This document shows positions 17,030-25,345 of a stretch of DNA of 64,000 nucleotides, piece by piece. Each line of letters starts with the position of its first letter. The first letter of the stretch is position 1. The DNA is from Ottowia thiooxydans DSM 14619 (GTDB lineage: Bacteria > Pseudomonadota > Gammaproteobacteria > Burkholderiales > Burkholderiaceae_C), in assembly GCF_000422885.1 (NCBI RefSeq), contig NZ_AUGX01000001.1:125238-189237 (forward strand). The letters are read 5' to 3'. The translations under genes were made by a program, and so were the position numbers. The notes beneath the pieces are model-generated. The model was not told where the DNA came from. It searched no databases and worked only from the letters and a program-made list of their open reading frames with translations.

Positions 17030-18166
17030 ATGCGAATGAAGGCTGCGGTAATGTACGAACAAGGGTTGCCCGCGCCCTATGCCGACTCTCATCCTTTTCA
17101 TATTGAAGAGGTTGATCTGGAAGGACCTGGCCCTGGCGAAGTGCTGGTGGAAGTCCGCGCAGCCGGCCTGTGCCACTCAGACCTGTCTCAGGTGGCCGGA
17201 TTGCGCAAGCGCAAGCTGCCCGTAGTGGGTGGGCACGAAGGTGCCGGCATCGTGCGCGAAGTGGGCGCCGGCGTGACAGATGTGAAGCCAGGCGACCATG
17301 TCGTCATGACCGTGGTGTCAGGCTGTGGTCATTGCCGTACCTGCTTCACATTGCGCCCGGCGCTTTGTCAGAGCGTTACCCTGCCGCGTACACAAGGCTT
17401 GCTAGCCAATGGTGCTTGCCGGCTCAGCCTGAGAGGCGAACCGATCTACCACTACAGTGGCATTTCCGCTTTTGCACAATACGCCATCACGTCTCCGAAG
17501 TCACTGGTGCGCATTCCAGACGATGTGCCATTGGACGTGGCCGCGATGTTCGGCTGTGCGGTGGTCACGGGCGCAGGCTCTGTTTTCAACACTGCCAAGG
17601 TTGCGCCGGGTGCGAGCGTCGCGATCTTTGGTCTTGGCGGTATCGGCCTGAATGGCTTGATGGCAGCCAAGGTGGCGGGTGCGTCCCAGATCATTGGTAT
17701 CGACATCAATGAGGGAAAGTTCGCACTCGCGCGGGAGCTTGGCGCAACCGATGTGGTTAATGCGCGTGATCCCAAGGCGGTAGAACACGTGCGTGAAATT
17801 ACCAATGGTGGCGTGGACATTGCATTTGAGATGTCGGGCAGCTTTCCTGCCATGACCATGGCCAATGCCATTACCCGGCGTGGCGGTGAAATCATCTGCG
17901 TGGGACTTGGCGCTACAGACGCTCAGTTCCAATACGCACATGCCGGATTGGTCACAGAGGAAAAATCCTTCCGCGGCTCTTTCATGGGCAGTTGCGTGCC
18001 TGAGCGCGACATCCCATCCTATATTGAGATGTACCGGCAAGGGCGTTTGCCCGTGGATCGTCTCAAGAGCGAAGCCATTGATTTTGACCGCCTGAACGTC
18101 AGCCTGGATCTTTTGGACCGTGGCGAAGTTGTGCGTCAGATCCTGCTGCCACACGGCAGTGTTTGA
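17030..18166 (+). CDS. Zinc-dependent alcohol dehydrogenase
   Basis: This 378-residue medium-chain dehydrogenase has all zinc ligands. The catalytic set is Cys48 (GLCHSD), His69-Glu70 (GGHEGAG) and Cys176 (MFGCAVVTG). The structural zinc Cys are 99, 102, 105 and 113 (GCGHCRTC...LC). The nucleotide fold is IFGLGGIGLNG (about 199-209), and an Asp-Ile-Asn after the second strand (GIDINEGKF) predicts NAD rather than NADP. It should oxidise an alcohol or reduce an aldehyde or ketone. The gene is 110 bases after the enone reductase and 10 bases before the OYE gene. Confidence 0.9.
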   Translation: MRMKAAVMYEQGLPAPYADSHPFHIEEVDLEGPGPGEVLVEVRAAGLCHSDLSQVAGLRKRKLPVVGGHEGAGIVREVGAGVTDVKPGDHVVMTVVSGCGHCRTCFTLRPALCQSVTLPRTQGLLANGACRLSLRGEPIYHYSGISAFAQYAITSPKSLVRIPDDVPLDVAAMFGCAVVTGAGSVFNTAKVAPGASVAIFGLGGIGLNGLMAAKVAGASQIIGIDINEGKFALARELGATDVVNARDPKAVEHVREITNGGVDIAFEMSGSFPAMTMANAITRRGGEIICVGLGATDAQFQYAHAGLVTEEKSFRGSFMGSCVPERDIPSYIEMYRQGRLPVDRLKSEAIDFDRLNVSLDLLDRGEVVRQILLPHGSV

Positions 18167-18176
18167 TAAAGACACC

Positions 18177-19325
18177 ATGACTCATTTGTTTTCGCCACTT
18201 CGCCTGCGTGAGCTCACGCTGAGAAACCGAATCGCCATCTCCCCGATGTGCACCTATTCGGCCACAGACGGCGTGGCCAACGATTTCCATCTCGCGCACT
18301 ATGGGCGGTTTGCGCTCGGTGGCGCTGGCTTGGTGATGCTGGAAGCCACCGCGACTGCGCCGGAGGGTCGAATCAGCCACGGAGACCTTGGTCTTTGGGA
18401 CGACGCTCAGATCGAGCCATTGGCACGCATCGCAAGCCTGGTCAAGGCGCAGGGGGGCGCTGTGGGGATTCAGTTGTGCCATGCGGGCCGTAAAGCTGCC
18501 AGGCAGCGGCCGTGGCATGGCAACGGCCCGTTAGGCGCCGAAGATCTTGCTCTACGTGGGGAATCCGGATGGCCTTTGGTGTCGCCCAGTGCCATCCCTT
18601 TCGGTGCTGACTACGAGACGCCATCTGCGCTGGAAGAGACGGATATCTCAGCCGTGATGCAGCAGTTTGTCGACGCGGCGGGGCGTGCAAACGCTGCCGG
18701 GTTTGATGTGGTGGAACTGCATGTGGCGCACGGGTTCTTGCTGCACAGCTTTATGTCACCAGTTACCAACCACCGTGAGGATGCTTTTGGAGGCGATTTT
18801 CAGGAGCGCCACCGCTTTCCGTTGCAAGTGGTGGCGGCGGTGCGCCAAGCTTGGCCAGCCGATCATCCTTTGTTCGCCCGTGTGTCGGCATTGGATGGAG
18901 TGGACGGCGGACGAAGCTTCGATGAAACGCTGGCGTTCTCCCGTGAACTGGGGCGTGTGGGTGTCGATGTGATCGATTGCTCCTCAGGCGGCATTGGGGG
19001 CCACTCGGCTTCCACAGCGGGCGGAGGTGGGCCACGCAGTTACGGATTCCAATTGCCTTATGCCGAGCGCATTCGGCGTGAGACGGGAGTGGCATCCATG
19101 GCGGTAGGTTTGATCACCGAGCCGGAGCTCGCCGACTCAGCGATCGCTGATGGGCGTGCAGACCTGATCGCCATTGGCCGCCAAGCGCTGGTGAATCCCA
19201 ACTGGCCTTTACATGCTGAAGCTGCTTTGGGGCGCCATGACCCCGCTGCACCGTTTCAGAACTGGCCAGAGCAATATGGATGGTGGCTGAACGGCCGCCA
19301 GAAAATTATCAACGCCATGAGGTAA
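18177..19325 (+). CDS. Old Yellow Enzyme, YqjM-type ene-reductase
   Basis: This 382-residue FMN enzyme reduces activated C=C bonds with NAD(P)H. The YqjM-class features are clear: Cys25 in ISPMCTYSATDG (the flavin-tuning cysteine), QLCHAGRKA near residue 99, the substrate-binding pair His182/His185 in ELHVAHGFLLHSFMSP, and a C-terminal phosphate-binding segment 'DLIAIGRQALVNPNW'. The ATG at 18177 gives the family N-terminus MTHLFSPLRLREL. The frame is open further upstream but overlaps the ADH gene. A second C=C reductase in the same operon as the PRISE-type protein suggests a substrate with more than one double bond, or successive enones. Confidence 0.9.
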   Translation: MTHLFSPLRLRELTLRNRIAISPMCTYSATDGVANDFHLAHYGRFALGGAGLVMLEATATAPEGRISHGDLGLWDDAQIEPLARIASLVKAQGGAVGIQLCHAGRKAARQRPWHGNGPLGAEDLALRGESGWPLVSPSAIPFGADYETPSALEETDISAVMQQFVDAAGRANAAGFDVVELHVAHGFLLHSFMSPVTNHREDAFGGDFQERHRFPLQVVAAVRQAWPADHPLFARVSALDGVDGGRSFDETLAFSRELGRVGVDVIDCSSGGIGGHSASTAGGGGPRSYGFQLPYAERIRRETGVASMAVGLITEPELADSAIADGRADLIAIGRQALVNPNWPLHAEAALGRHDPAAPFQNWPEQYGWWLNGRQKIINAMR

Positions 19326-19331
19326 ACCACG

Positions 19332-20393
19332 GTGGCTGTCTCACACAACATTTTCGCGGGCAACCAGCCCAAATCCAGCGCAGAGTTGCAAGCCTGGCAC
19401 AAGCTGGCAGAGCCAGAACCTGTGTTGGAGCCAGATCTCCCCATTGTGGACCCCCACCACCACTTGTATGACGATCCGGCAAGGGGCAGCCGGTACATGC
19501 TTCATGACCTGCTGGCAGACATCGGGCAGGGGCACCGCATCACCCATACGGTGTATGTGGAGGCCTACTATTCGATGTGGCGTCAGAGTGGCCCGGAGGA
19601 GATGCGCCCAATAGGGGAGATTGAGTTTGCAGCGGGCCTGGGCGCGATTGGTGATAGTGGCACCTACGGCCCTTGCCGGATTGCAGCGGCCATGGTGGGG
19701 CACGCTGATTTGATGCTGGGCGATGCAGTGGGCGCCGTGCTGGATGAAGAGCTCGCTGCCGCCCGGGGCAGATTGCGGGGGATTCGGTATCAGTTGGCCT
19801 ATGACCCAGGGGCCATCGGTAGCTTTATCAAACACAAGTCGCCGCCTGATCGTATGGCCGACCCCCAGTTCCGCCGTGGAGTTGCCCAGCTTGCACCGCG
19901 TGGACTGCATTTGGAGAGCTGGTTGTTTCATCACCAGCTACGCGATCTGGCCGAACTTGCGAAAGCGTTCCCTCAGACCACGGTGGTGTTAAACCATGCG
20001 GGCGGACTGATCGGCGTTGAGCAGTTCCGCCATCGTCGCGAAGAAGCGTTGGCCGAGTGGCGTGCTGGCCTGGCGGCGCTGGCTGCTCTGGACAATGTGG
20101 TCGTGAAGATTGGTGGGCTGGGGATGGCGGTGTTTGGCTTTGGGTTTGAACACGGGGCACGTCCCGCCACTTCCGAGGAGCTGCTACCCGCGTGGCAGCC
20201 TTTGATCCTGGAGTGCGTGGAGCGGTTTGGGGCGGATCGTTGCATGTTTGAGAGCAACTTCCCGGTCGATAGTCAGTCCTGCAGCTACCGTGCGCTGTGG
20301 AACGCTTATAAGCGCGCGACGGCAGCACTGCCTTCGGGTGAGCGTGAACAGCTCTTCAGTGGTACTGCGCGGCGTGTTTATGGGTTGGATTGA
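19332..20393 (+). CDS. Amidohydrolase family protein (PF04909-like)
   Basis: This 353-residue protein is a metal-dependent hydrolase of the amidohydrolase-2 group, which includes lactonases and 2-pyrone-4,6-dicarboxylate lactonase. The metal-binding HxH is in 'LPIVDPHHHLYDD' (about residues 36-48). Later blocks are 'GLHLESWLFHHQLRDLAEL', 'TVVLNHAGG' and 'FGADRCMFESNFPVD' near the end, the usual placement of the remaining His/Asp ligands. The start codon is GTG, six bases after the OYE stop. A lactonase step on a ring-opened or ring-oxidised product would fit the operon, but no substrate can be read from sequence. Confidence 0.85.
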   Translation: MAVSHNIFAGNQPKSSAELQAWHKLAEPEPVLEPDLPIVDPHHHLYDDPARGSRYMLHDLLADIGQGHRITHTVYVEAYYSMWRQSGPEEMRPIGEIEFAAGLGAIGDSGTYGPCRIAAAMVGHADLMLGDAVGAVLDEELAAARGRLRGIRYQLAYDPGAIGSFIKHKSPPDRMADPQFRRGVAQLAPRGLHLESWLFHHQLRDLAELAKAFPQTTVVLNHAGGLIGVEQFRHRREEALAEWRAGLAALAALDNVVVKIGGLGMAVFGFGFEHGARPATSEELLPAWQPLILECVERFGADRCMFESNFPVDSQSCSYRALWNAYKRATAALPSGEREQLFSGTARRVYGLD

Positions 20394-20461
20394 GCCAGGC
20401 TTGTCGACTCCAGGCACGTAAGGGACTTGCCCTGCCCAGGATATGGGTCGCACCACACTTC

Positions 20462-20516
20462 CCGTTCGGGCTGAGCCTGTCGAAGATTTGCGCAACGCTT
20501 CGACAGGCGCGAACGG
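20462..20516. repeat. REP-type palindromic repeat, copy 1
   Basis: CGTTCGGGCTGAGCCTGTCGAAG faces CTTCGACAGGCGCGAACGG across a short AT/GC loop, forming a long imperfect stem. Further half-copies (CTTCGACAAGCC) lie about 80 bases downstream. The same unit recurs at 23511 and 25147, always between genes. Confidence 0.8.
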
Positions 20517-20657
20517 ATCTTTGTGATTCCTGATGGATATAGAGTAGAAAGGCTGATCATTGGAAGCCTGTCCGAGCCTTGTGCTGGTTTGACCCTTCGA
20601 CAAGCCTAGGCCAAGCACGACCTCAACGGTGTATCAGTTGCGCTCGCAAGTCCTGAT

Positions 20658-22097
20658 TCAGTTCAACACAAACAGCCGTTCTTCGGTCATATCGCGGATA
20701 GAGTACTTGGGGCCTTCACGTCCCATGCCACTGTCCTTCACACCGCCGTAAGGCATCTGGTCAGAGCGCCAGCGCGAAGTGCCATTGACAATCACACCCC
20801 CGGTGCGAATCGTTTTGATGGCAGACAACGCCAGATCCAGCGAGTTGGTATAGATGCCGCACTGCAAACCATAGGGGCTGTCGCTGATGGCGGAAAATAG
20901 TGGCTCCACGTGTTCGTAGGGCTGGATGTTCATTGCCGGGCCAAATATTTCATCACTCACAATGCTCATGTCGGATTTGACATTGGTGAGAATGGTCCCA
21001 GGCAATTGAGCACCGACGCGTGCGCCACCTCGCAGCGTGGTGGCGCCAGCTTCCAGTGCTCTTGTGATCATGGCCTCTACCCTGATGGCGGCCGCTTCGT
21101 CAATCAGCGTGCCCACCTCTGTTTCCATGTTCATAGGGTCGCCAAAACGGATCGAGTCCATTTCACGGCAAACCGCCTCGGTAAACCCTTCGAGGATCGC
21201 TTGGTGAACGAAGACGTTTTGCACCGATACGCAGCTCTGACCAGCCAAGCCCACGGCGTTGCGCGCGCAGGCGATCGCAGCGGCTTTCCAGTTCGCATCG
21301 TGGTGCACAAAGGTAGGGCCCACGCCTCCCAGTTCCAGTGCGACGCGTTTCATACCCACTCGGTCGCGAATGATCTTGCCGACAGGTATGGAGCCAGTGA
21401 AGCTGACGAAGTCGACCCTTGGATCGCAGATCAGCTGAGGTGCCACTGCATCACCATATAGCGTGTTGATGGCACCAGTTGGGACACCGGCCTCCAAAAC
21501 CGCTTCAATGAACTTATGTACGCTGAGGGGTGCTTTAGGTGAAGGCTTGAGCACCAGGCTATTGCCCGCAGCGAGCGCAGGCCCCAGCTTGTGCGCGGCC
21601 AGATTGACAGGCGCATTGAATGGTGTGATAGCGGCGACGACCCCCACCGGAAAGCGCATCACCATGCCGATTTTTCCGGCGCCCAGGGCGCTGGCATCCA
21701 TGGGTACGTGCTCGCCTTGAATGCGCACGGCTTCTTCTGCACACAAGCGCAGCACGCCAGATGTTCGTTGTACTTCCACCAGGGAATCGCGCAGCGCCTT
21801 ACCGGTTTCGAGTGACATGGCACGCGCAATATCTTCGGCTCGTTTGGCGACTTGGTCTGCCGCACGTTGCAGCATGGCGGCACGCTCATATCCAGGCATA
21901 TCCGCCATGGCCTTTCTAGCAGCCCTGGCGGCATTCAGCGCATCGTCCAGGTCGCGGGCACTAGATACGGGCATGTGGGCGACCACATCGCCCGTATAAG
22001 GATTCTTAACTTCCGCGACCTGTTCCGCGTCGCGCCACTGGCCGCCGATGTACATACGAATGGATTGAGATTCGGAGGTGCTGTTGCCTGGATTCAT
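20658..22097 (-). CDS. Aldehyde dehydrogenase (NAD(P)-dependent)
   Basis: This 479-residue aldehyde dehydrogenase superfamily member oxidises an aldehyde or semialdehyde to the acid. The motifs are complete: PFNAP with Asn161, LKPSP with Lys184, VSFTGSIPVG (about 231-240), Glu255 in ALELGGVGP and catalytic Cys289 in AGQSCVS. The LELGG tail reads VGP rather than the more common KNP/KSP. The ATG at 22097, with AGGAAG upstream, was preferred; the frame is open further upstream. It is transcribed away from the Bug gene at 22452. The downstream end faces the Liv operon with a REP copy between. Confidence 0.9.
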   Translation of the reverse strand: MNPGNSTSESQSIRMYIGGQWRDAEQVAEVKNPYTGDVVAHMPVSSARDLDDALNAARAARKAMADMPGYERAAMLQRAADQVAKRAEDIARAMSLETGKALRDSLVEVQRTSGVLRLCAEEAVRIQGEHVPMDASALGAGKIGMVMRFPVGVVAAITPFNAPVNLAAHKLGPALAAGNSLVLKPSPKAPLSVHKFIEAVLEAGVPTGAINTLYGDAVAPQLICDPRVDFVSFTGSIPVGKIIRDRVGMKRVALELGGVGPTFVHHDANWKAAAIACARNAVGLAGQSCVSVQNVFVHQAILEGFTEAVCREMDSIRFGDPMNMETEVGTLIDEAAAIRVEAMITRALEAGATTLRGGARVGAQLPGTILTNVKSDMSIVSDEIFGPAMNIQPYEHVEPLFSAISDSPYGLQCGIYTNSLDLALSAIKTIRTGGVIVNGTSRWRSDQMPYGGVKDSGMGREGPKYSIRDMTEERLFVLN

Positions 22098-22451
22098 GAG
22101 ATGTTTCTTCCTATATGGACCAAACTGACACGCCGCGGCTGCCAAGCGTTCAAAAAAACAGTGTATGGGCCGTGCATTTGAGCGTCCATGAGGTTTTTCG
22201 AAAGTCCGTATCCCAGATTCGAGAAACCAGATACCCGGTGGCTTGGCTCGGTATGCGGAATTTCCGTAGGCGGAATCTCAAAAATCGCCATGGACTCATC
22301 ACCCGACGCGCTTTCAAAATTAAAAGGGCGCCGGATGGCAGCATGCCAATCCTTTCGCGCTGGACGGCGTCGATAGAGGTGTTTCGATCTATCCGAAACC
22401 GGGAAGGGTCGCAAGCACGTTCATCCCTCAAGAAATATATCTGGAGACTTC
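22098..22451. promoter_or_regulatory. Divergent promoter region, ALDH / Bug binding protein
   Basis: This 354-base region lies between divergent genes and so should hold both promoters. A perfect 11-base palindrome CGGAATTTCCG sits at 22256-22266 and a short one TGGCA-N3-TGCCA near 22340. Either could be an operator. The Bug gene has CTGGAGAC as ribosome binding site. I see no open frame I would call a gene. Confidence 0.4.
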
Positions 22452-23420
22452 ATGATCAATTTATACCGGACATCGCTTGCCGTTGCCTTGGCATTGACTT
22501 CACATCTTGCCGCGGCGCAGGCCGATAAATTCCCCACCAAGCCTATTCAAGCCATCATCTCCACCGCAGCAGGCTCAGCTTCGGATGTGATCATGCGGTA
22601 TGTGGGGAATGAAGCCACCAAAACTCTGGAGCAGCCCTTTGTGATTGTCAGCAAGGCCAGCACTACGGGCGTTATCGCCGCGGACTTTGTGCGCCGAGCA
22701 GCACCTGATGGCTACACCATCTTGCTGGCGGGCAATACCATCATGGCCGCAAACAAGTTCTTGCTCAAAAGCCTGTCCTACGACCCACTAAAGGATTTTG
22801 AGCCCGTGTCGCTGGTCACGCTCAACCCGCTTGTGCTCGTGGTGCGATCAGACCTGCCTATCAAGTCTGTAGCTGAGTTGGTGGCGTATGGCAAGGCACG
22901 GCCTGGACAGATGAACTACGGAATCGGCAATGCCGGTGGACGCGTGGCTGTGCAACTGCTGAAGTCGGCTGCCGGTATAGAGGCACAAGATGTGGCGTTC
23001 TCCGGTACTTCGCAGGCCATGCTGGAGTTGGTCGCCGGGCGGCTCGACTTCATGTTCGTTGATCCTGCGGTGGCGGATGCCTTTATCAAGCAGCAAAAGA
23101 TACGCGCTTTGGCGGTGAGCTCTTCTGTTCGCCTGCCATCCATGCCGGAGCTTCCGACTATGGTGGAAGCGGGCATCCAAAACTACGACTATGTATCTTT
23201 CACGGCAATCTACGCGCCGCGTGGCACCCCTAAGCAGGTGATCGACACCCTTAATGCGGCCTTTGTCAAAGCCATTGACAGCCCTGATGCGCAAGCGAAT
23301 TTCCGCCGCATGGGCATGATCGGCAAGTCCTCCACGCCTCAGGCCCTGGCTGAGTTCAACAAGGAGCAGATCGCCTCGTGGCAGCAATGGGTTAAACAAG
23401 CTGGCATGGAGGCGCAGTAA
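22452..23420 (+). CDS. Bug/TctC-family periplasmic binding protein
   Basis: This 322-residue protein has a signal peptide (residues 1-24, ending in LAAAQA) followed by DKFPTKPIQAIISTAAGSAS, the typical start of Bug proteins. Other marks are 'DGYTILLAGNTIMAANKFLLK' and 'MPELPTMVEAGIQNYDY' near residue 236. Bug proteins bind carboxylates in the periplasm and are very numerous in Burkholderiales. Only some serve a TctAB transporter. No tctA or tctB is near, so this one is an orphan that may work with a distant transporter or a sensor. The adjacent aldehyde dehydrogenase genes suggest a carboxylic acid ligand. Confidence 0.9.
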   Translation: MINLYRTSLAVALALTSHLAAAQADKFPTKPIQAIISTAAGSASDVIMRYVGNEATKTLEQPFVIVSKASTTGVIAADFVRRAAPDGYTILLAGNTIMAANKFLLKSLSYDPLKDFEPVSLVTLNPLVLVVRSDLPIKSVAELVAYGKARPGQMNYGIGNAGGRVAVQLLKSAAGIEAQDVAFSGTSQAMLELVAGRLDFMFVDPAVADAFIKQQKIRALAVSSSVRLPSMPELPTMVEAGIQNYDYVSFTAIYAPRGTPKQVIDTLNAAFVKAIDSPDAQANFRRMGMIGKSSTPQALAEFNKEQIASWQQWVKQAGMEAQ

Positions 23421-23429
23421 GCCCCAAGC

Positions 23430-23467
23430 AAATATCCCCTTGCGGTGCTGGCGAGGGGATATTTTTT
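23430..23467. terminator. Intrinsic terminator
   Basis: AAATATCCCC (23430-23439) pairs perfectly with GGGGATATTT (23455-23464) across a 15-base loop, and a six-T run follows. It lies 9 bases after the Bug gene stop. The A-rich left arm gives Ts on the other strand, so it may also stop transcription of the convergent aldehyde dehydrogenase gene. Confidence 0.88.
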
Positions 23468-23510
23468 CGCTGTATCTGGCTTATCCCGAACTGCGTTTAC
23501 GAGATGAACC

Positions 23511-23595
23511 CCGTTCGGGCTGAGCCTGTCGAAGCCTCGCGCGGCGCTTCGACCCTTCGACAAGCTCAGGACAGGCCAAGCTCAGCGTGAACGGG
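23511..23595. repeat. REP-type palindromic repeat, copy 2
   Basis: This starts with CCGTTCGGGCTGAGCCTGTC and ends with CTCAGCGTGAACGGG. The internal part holds an extra CTTCGACCCTTCGACAAGCT segment, so this copy looks like a partial duplication of the unit seen at 20462 and 25147. It lies between convergent genes. Confidence 0.78.
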
Positions 23596-23621
23596 TTGTG
23601 GTGTTCTGAGGCAAATTGGCA

Positions 23622-25082
23622 CTAATTTAGCGCGCAGTCTATGTGCTGCGGCAACATGAATTCGCGCAATCCGTCTTCGCCCCACTCGGCGCCTACACCG
23701 CTGTGTTTGTATCCGGTCATTGGAGCATCTGGGCGGAGTGGGCTGCCTCCATTGATTTGGACAGTGCCTACCCGTAGGCGAGGCACAAGCTTCAGGCATT
23801 GGTCTTTGGCACCGAACAGGTAGGCCTTGAGGCCAAGTTCGGAGTCATTGGCAATCTGTATGGCTTCGTCCACGGTGCGGTAGGTCAGAACCACTGAGAC
23901 GGGGCCAAAAATCTCATTGCGCGCCAAAGGTGCCTGGTTGTCCAGATTGCCCACAAGTGTTGGATTGGTGAACCAACCCTTGTCCATGGGTGGCCTGCCA
24001 CCTCCAGCGAGGATCTGCGCCCCAGCGGCTACCGCGCGCTCCAGTCCGGCCTCAATGCGGTCACGCTGTGCGGAGGAAATGACGGGGCCAACGATGGTGC
24101 TTGGGTCGCGTGGGTCACCCACTTTGATCTGACCGTAGACTTTTCGGCTGGCCTCGACGAATTCGTCGTAACGGCTTTCCTCGACCAGAATGCGAGTGGG
24201 CGATCCGCAGCCCTGGCCTGCGTTACGCGCGTATCGGGCATGCAGCCAGAAAACGTATTTATCGTAGTCCACGCCCGGCAGCATGATGGCGGCGGATTTT
24301 CCGCCCAACTCCAACACCACGCTGCGCAGCCCCGCAGCAGCTTGCTGCATCACGGTTCGTCCCACGTTGACCGATCCGGTAAAACTCACCTTGTCCACAC
24401 CTGGGTGCTCAGTCAGTGCGCGGCCTGCTTCTGCAGCGCCAGAGATGATGTTGACCACGCCAGGAGGAAAGCCCGCTTGCAAAACCAGCTTGCCGAGCAA
24501 GGCCACCGCAATAGGTGCCTGCGGTGAGGAAAGCAACACAGCCGTGCACCCTGCAGCCAAGGCTGCGCCAATCTTGCTGCCGCCAATCAAGATGGGGTAG
24601 TTGAAGGCCGTGATGGCCGCCACCACGCCCACGGGCCGATAGGCCACGGAGCTGACGGCCGTATGCGTATTGTTGTAGCCCAGGTTGACTGTGCGTTCAC
24701 GCGTACCAGCCTCGGCGAACCAACGGATGAAGTTGGCAGGCGTGTCGATGTGGTTGGCCTTGAGATTGACGGGCGAACCCACCTCGCTCATTAGCGCTTC
24801 CATGAGCTCGTCGCGATGCGCCTCGATCAGATCGGCGAACTTGAACAAAACCGCTCTGCGTTGAAGTGGATCGTTCCAGACACCGCTGTCGAATGCCGTG
24901 CGTGCTGCTTGCACTGCAGCGTCTACCTGCGCAGGCGATGCACCACGAAACTCTGCAACCACCGCTTCGGTGGTCGGGCTGATCACACTGAGTGATTCGC
25001 CTTCGCCGGATAGAACCTGGTTGTTGATGAGGAGGTCGACGCTATATGCGTTCGCGACGGAGGCGGAGATGATGTTGGTCAT
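23622..25082 (-). CDS. Aldehyde dehydrogenase family protein, atypical cofactor site
   Basis: This 486-residue aldehyde dehydrogenase keeps Asn161 (TAFNYP), Glu258 (VLELGGKS) and Cys292 (NAGQGC), so the catalytic residues are intact. The usual VLKPSP segment, whose Lys contacts the cofactor's adenosine ribose, reads VLLSSPQAP (about 182-190), so the Lys is missing. The C-terminal part (PDAPMTGYKHSGVGAEWG) is normal. It is on the minus strand downstream of the CaiB-type gene, separated by 263 bases holding a REP copy, so it may or may not be in that operon. An aldehyde or semialdehyde is the expected substrate class. Confidence 0.88.
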   Translation of the reverse strand: MTNIISASVANAYSVDLLINNQVLSGEGESLSVISPTTEAVVAEFRGASPAQVDAAVQAARTAFDSGVWNDPLQRRAVLFKFADLIEAHRDELMEALMSEVGSPVNLKANHIDTPANFIRWFAEAGTRERTVNLGYNNTHTAVSSVAYRPVGVVAAITAFNYPILIGGSKIGAALAAGCTAVLLSSPQAPIAVALLGKLVLQAGFPPGVVNIISGAAEAGRALTEHPGVDKVSFTGSVNVGRTVMQQAAAGLRSVVLELGGKSAAIMLPGVDYDKYVFWLHARYARNAGQGCGSPTRILVEESRYDEFVEASRKVYGQIKVGDPRDPSTIVGPVISSAQRDRIEAGLERAVAAGAQILAGGGRPPMDKGWFTNPTLVGNLDNQAPLARNEIFGPVSVVLTYRTVDEAIQIANDSELGLKAYLFGAKDQCLKLVPRLRVGTVQINGGSPLRPDAPMTGYKHSGVGAEWGEDGLREFMLPQHIDCALN

Positions 25083-25146
25083 GATTCAGTTTTCTTTCGT
25101 ATTAACCGATTCCCTGAGGTCCCATGGTTTCGGTCAATCCTTTCAA

Positions 25147-25206
25147 CCGTTCGGGCTGAGCTTGTCGAAGCCTTTGCGCAACGCTTCGACAAGCTCAGCG
25201 CGAACG
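25147..25206. repeat. REP-type palindromic repeat, copy 3
   Basis: CCGTTCGGGCTGAGCTTGTC (25147-25166) leads a stem that closes with CTTCGACAAGCTCAGCGCGA before CACG-like bases at about 25206. This is the most regular of the three copies. It lies in the 263-base gap between the CaiB-type and aldehyde dehydrogenase genes, where it could form a stable mRNA hairpin and separate expression of the two. Confidence 0.8.
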
Positions 25207-25345
25207 AATTTTTGAGCAAGTAGAGCGGCCTTGACAATCCGCCGGACTAGTCATTCACGCAGCAGGACACCGGTGTAGAGCTAGAACGCGGCCGAGACGA
25301 ATCCTCACAACCACCGCGTCCAGAACACTGGGGCCACCAGAAAGC

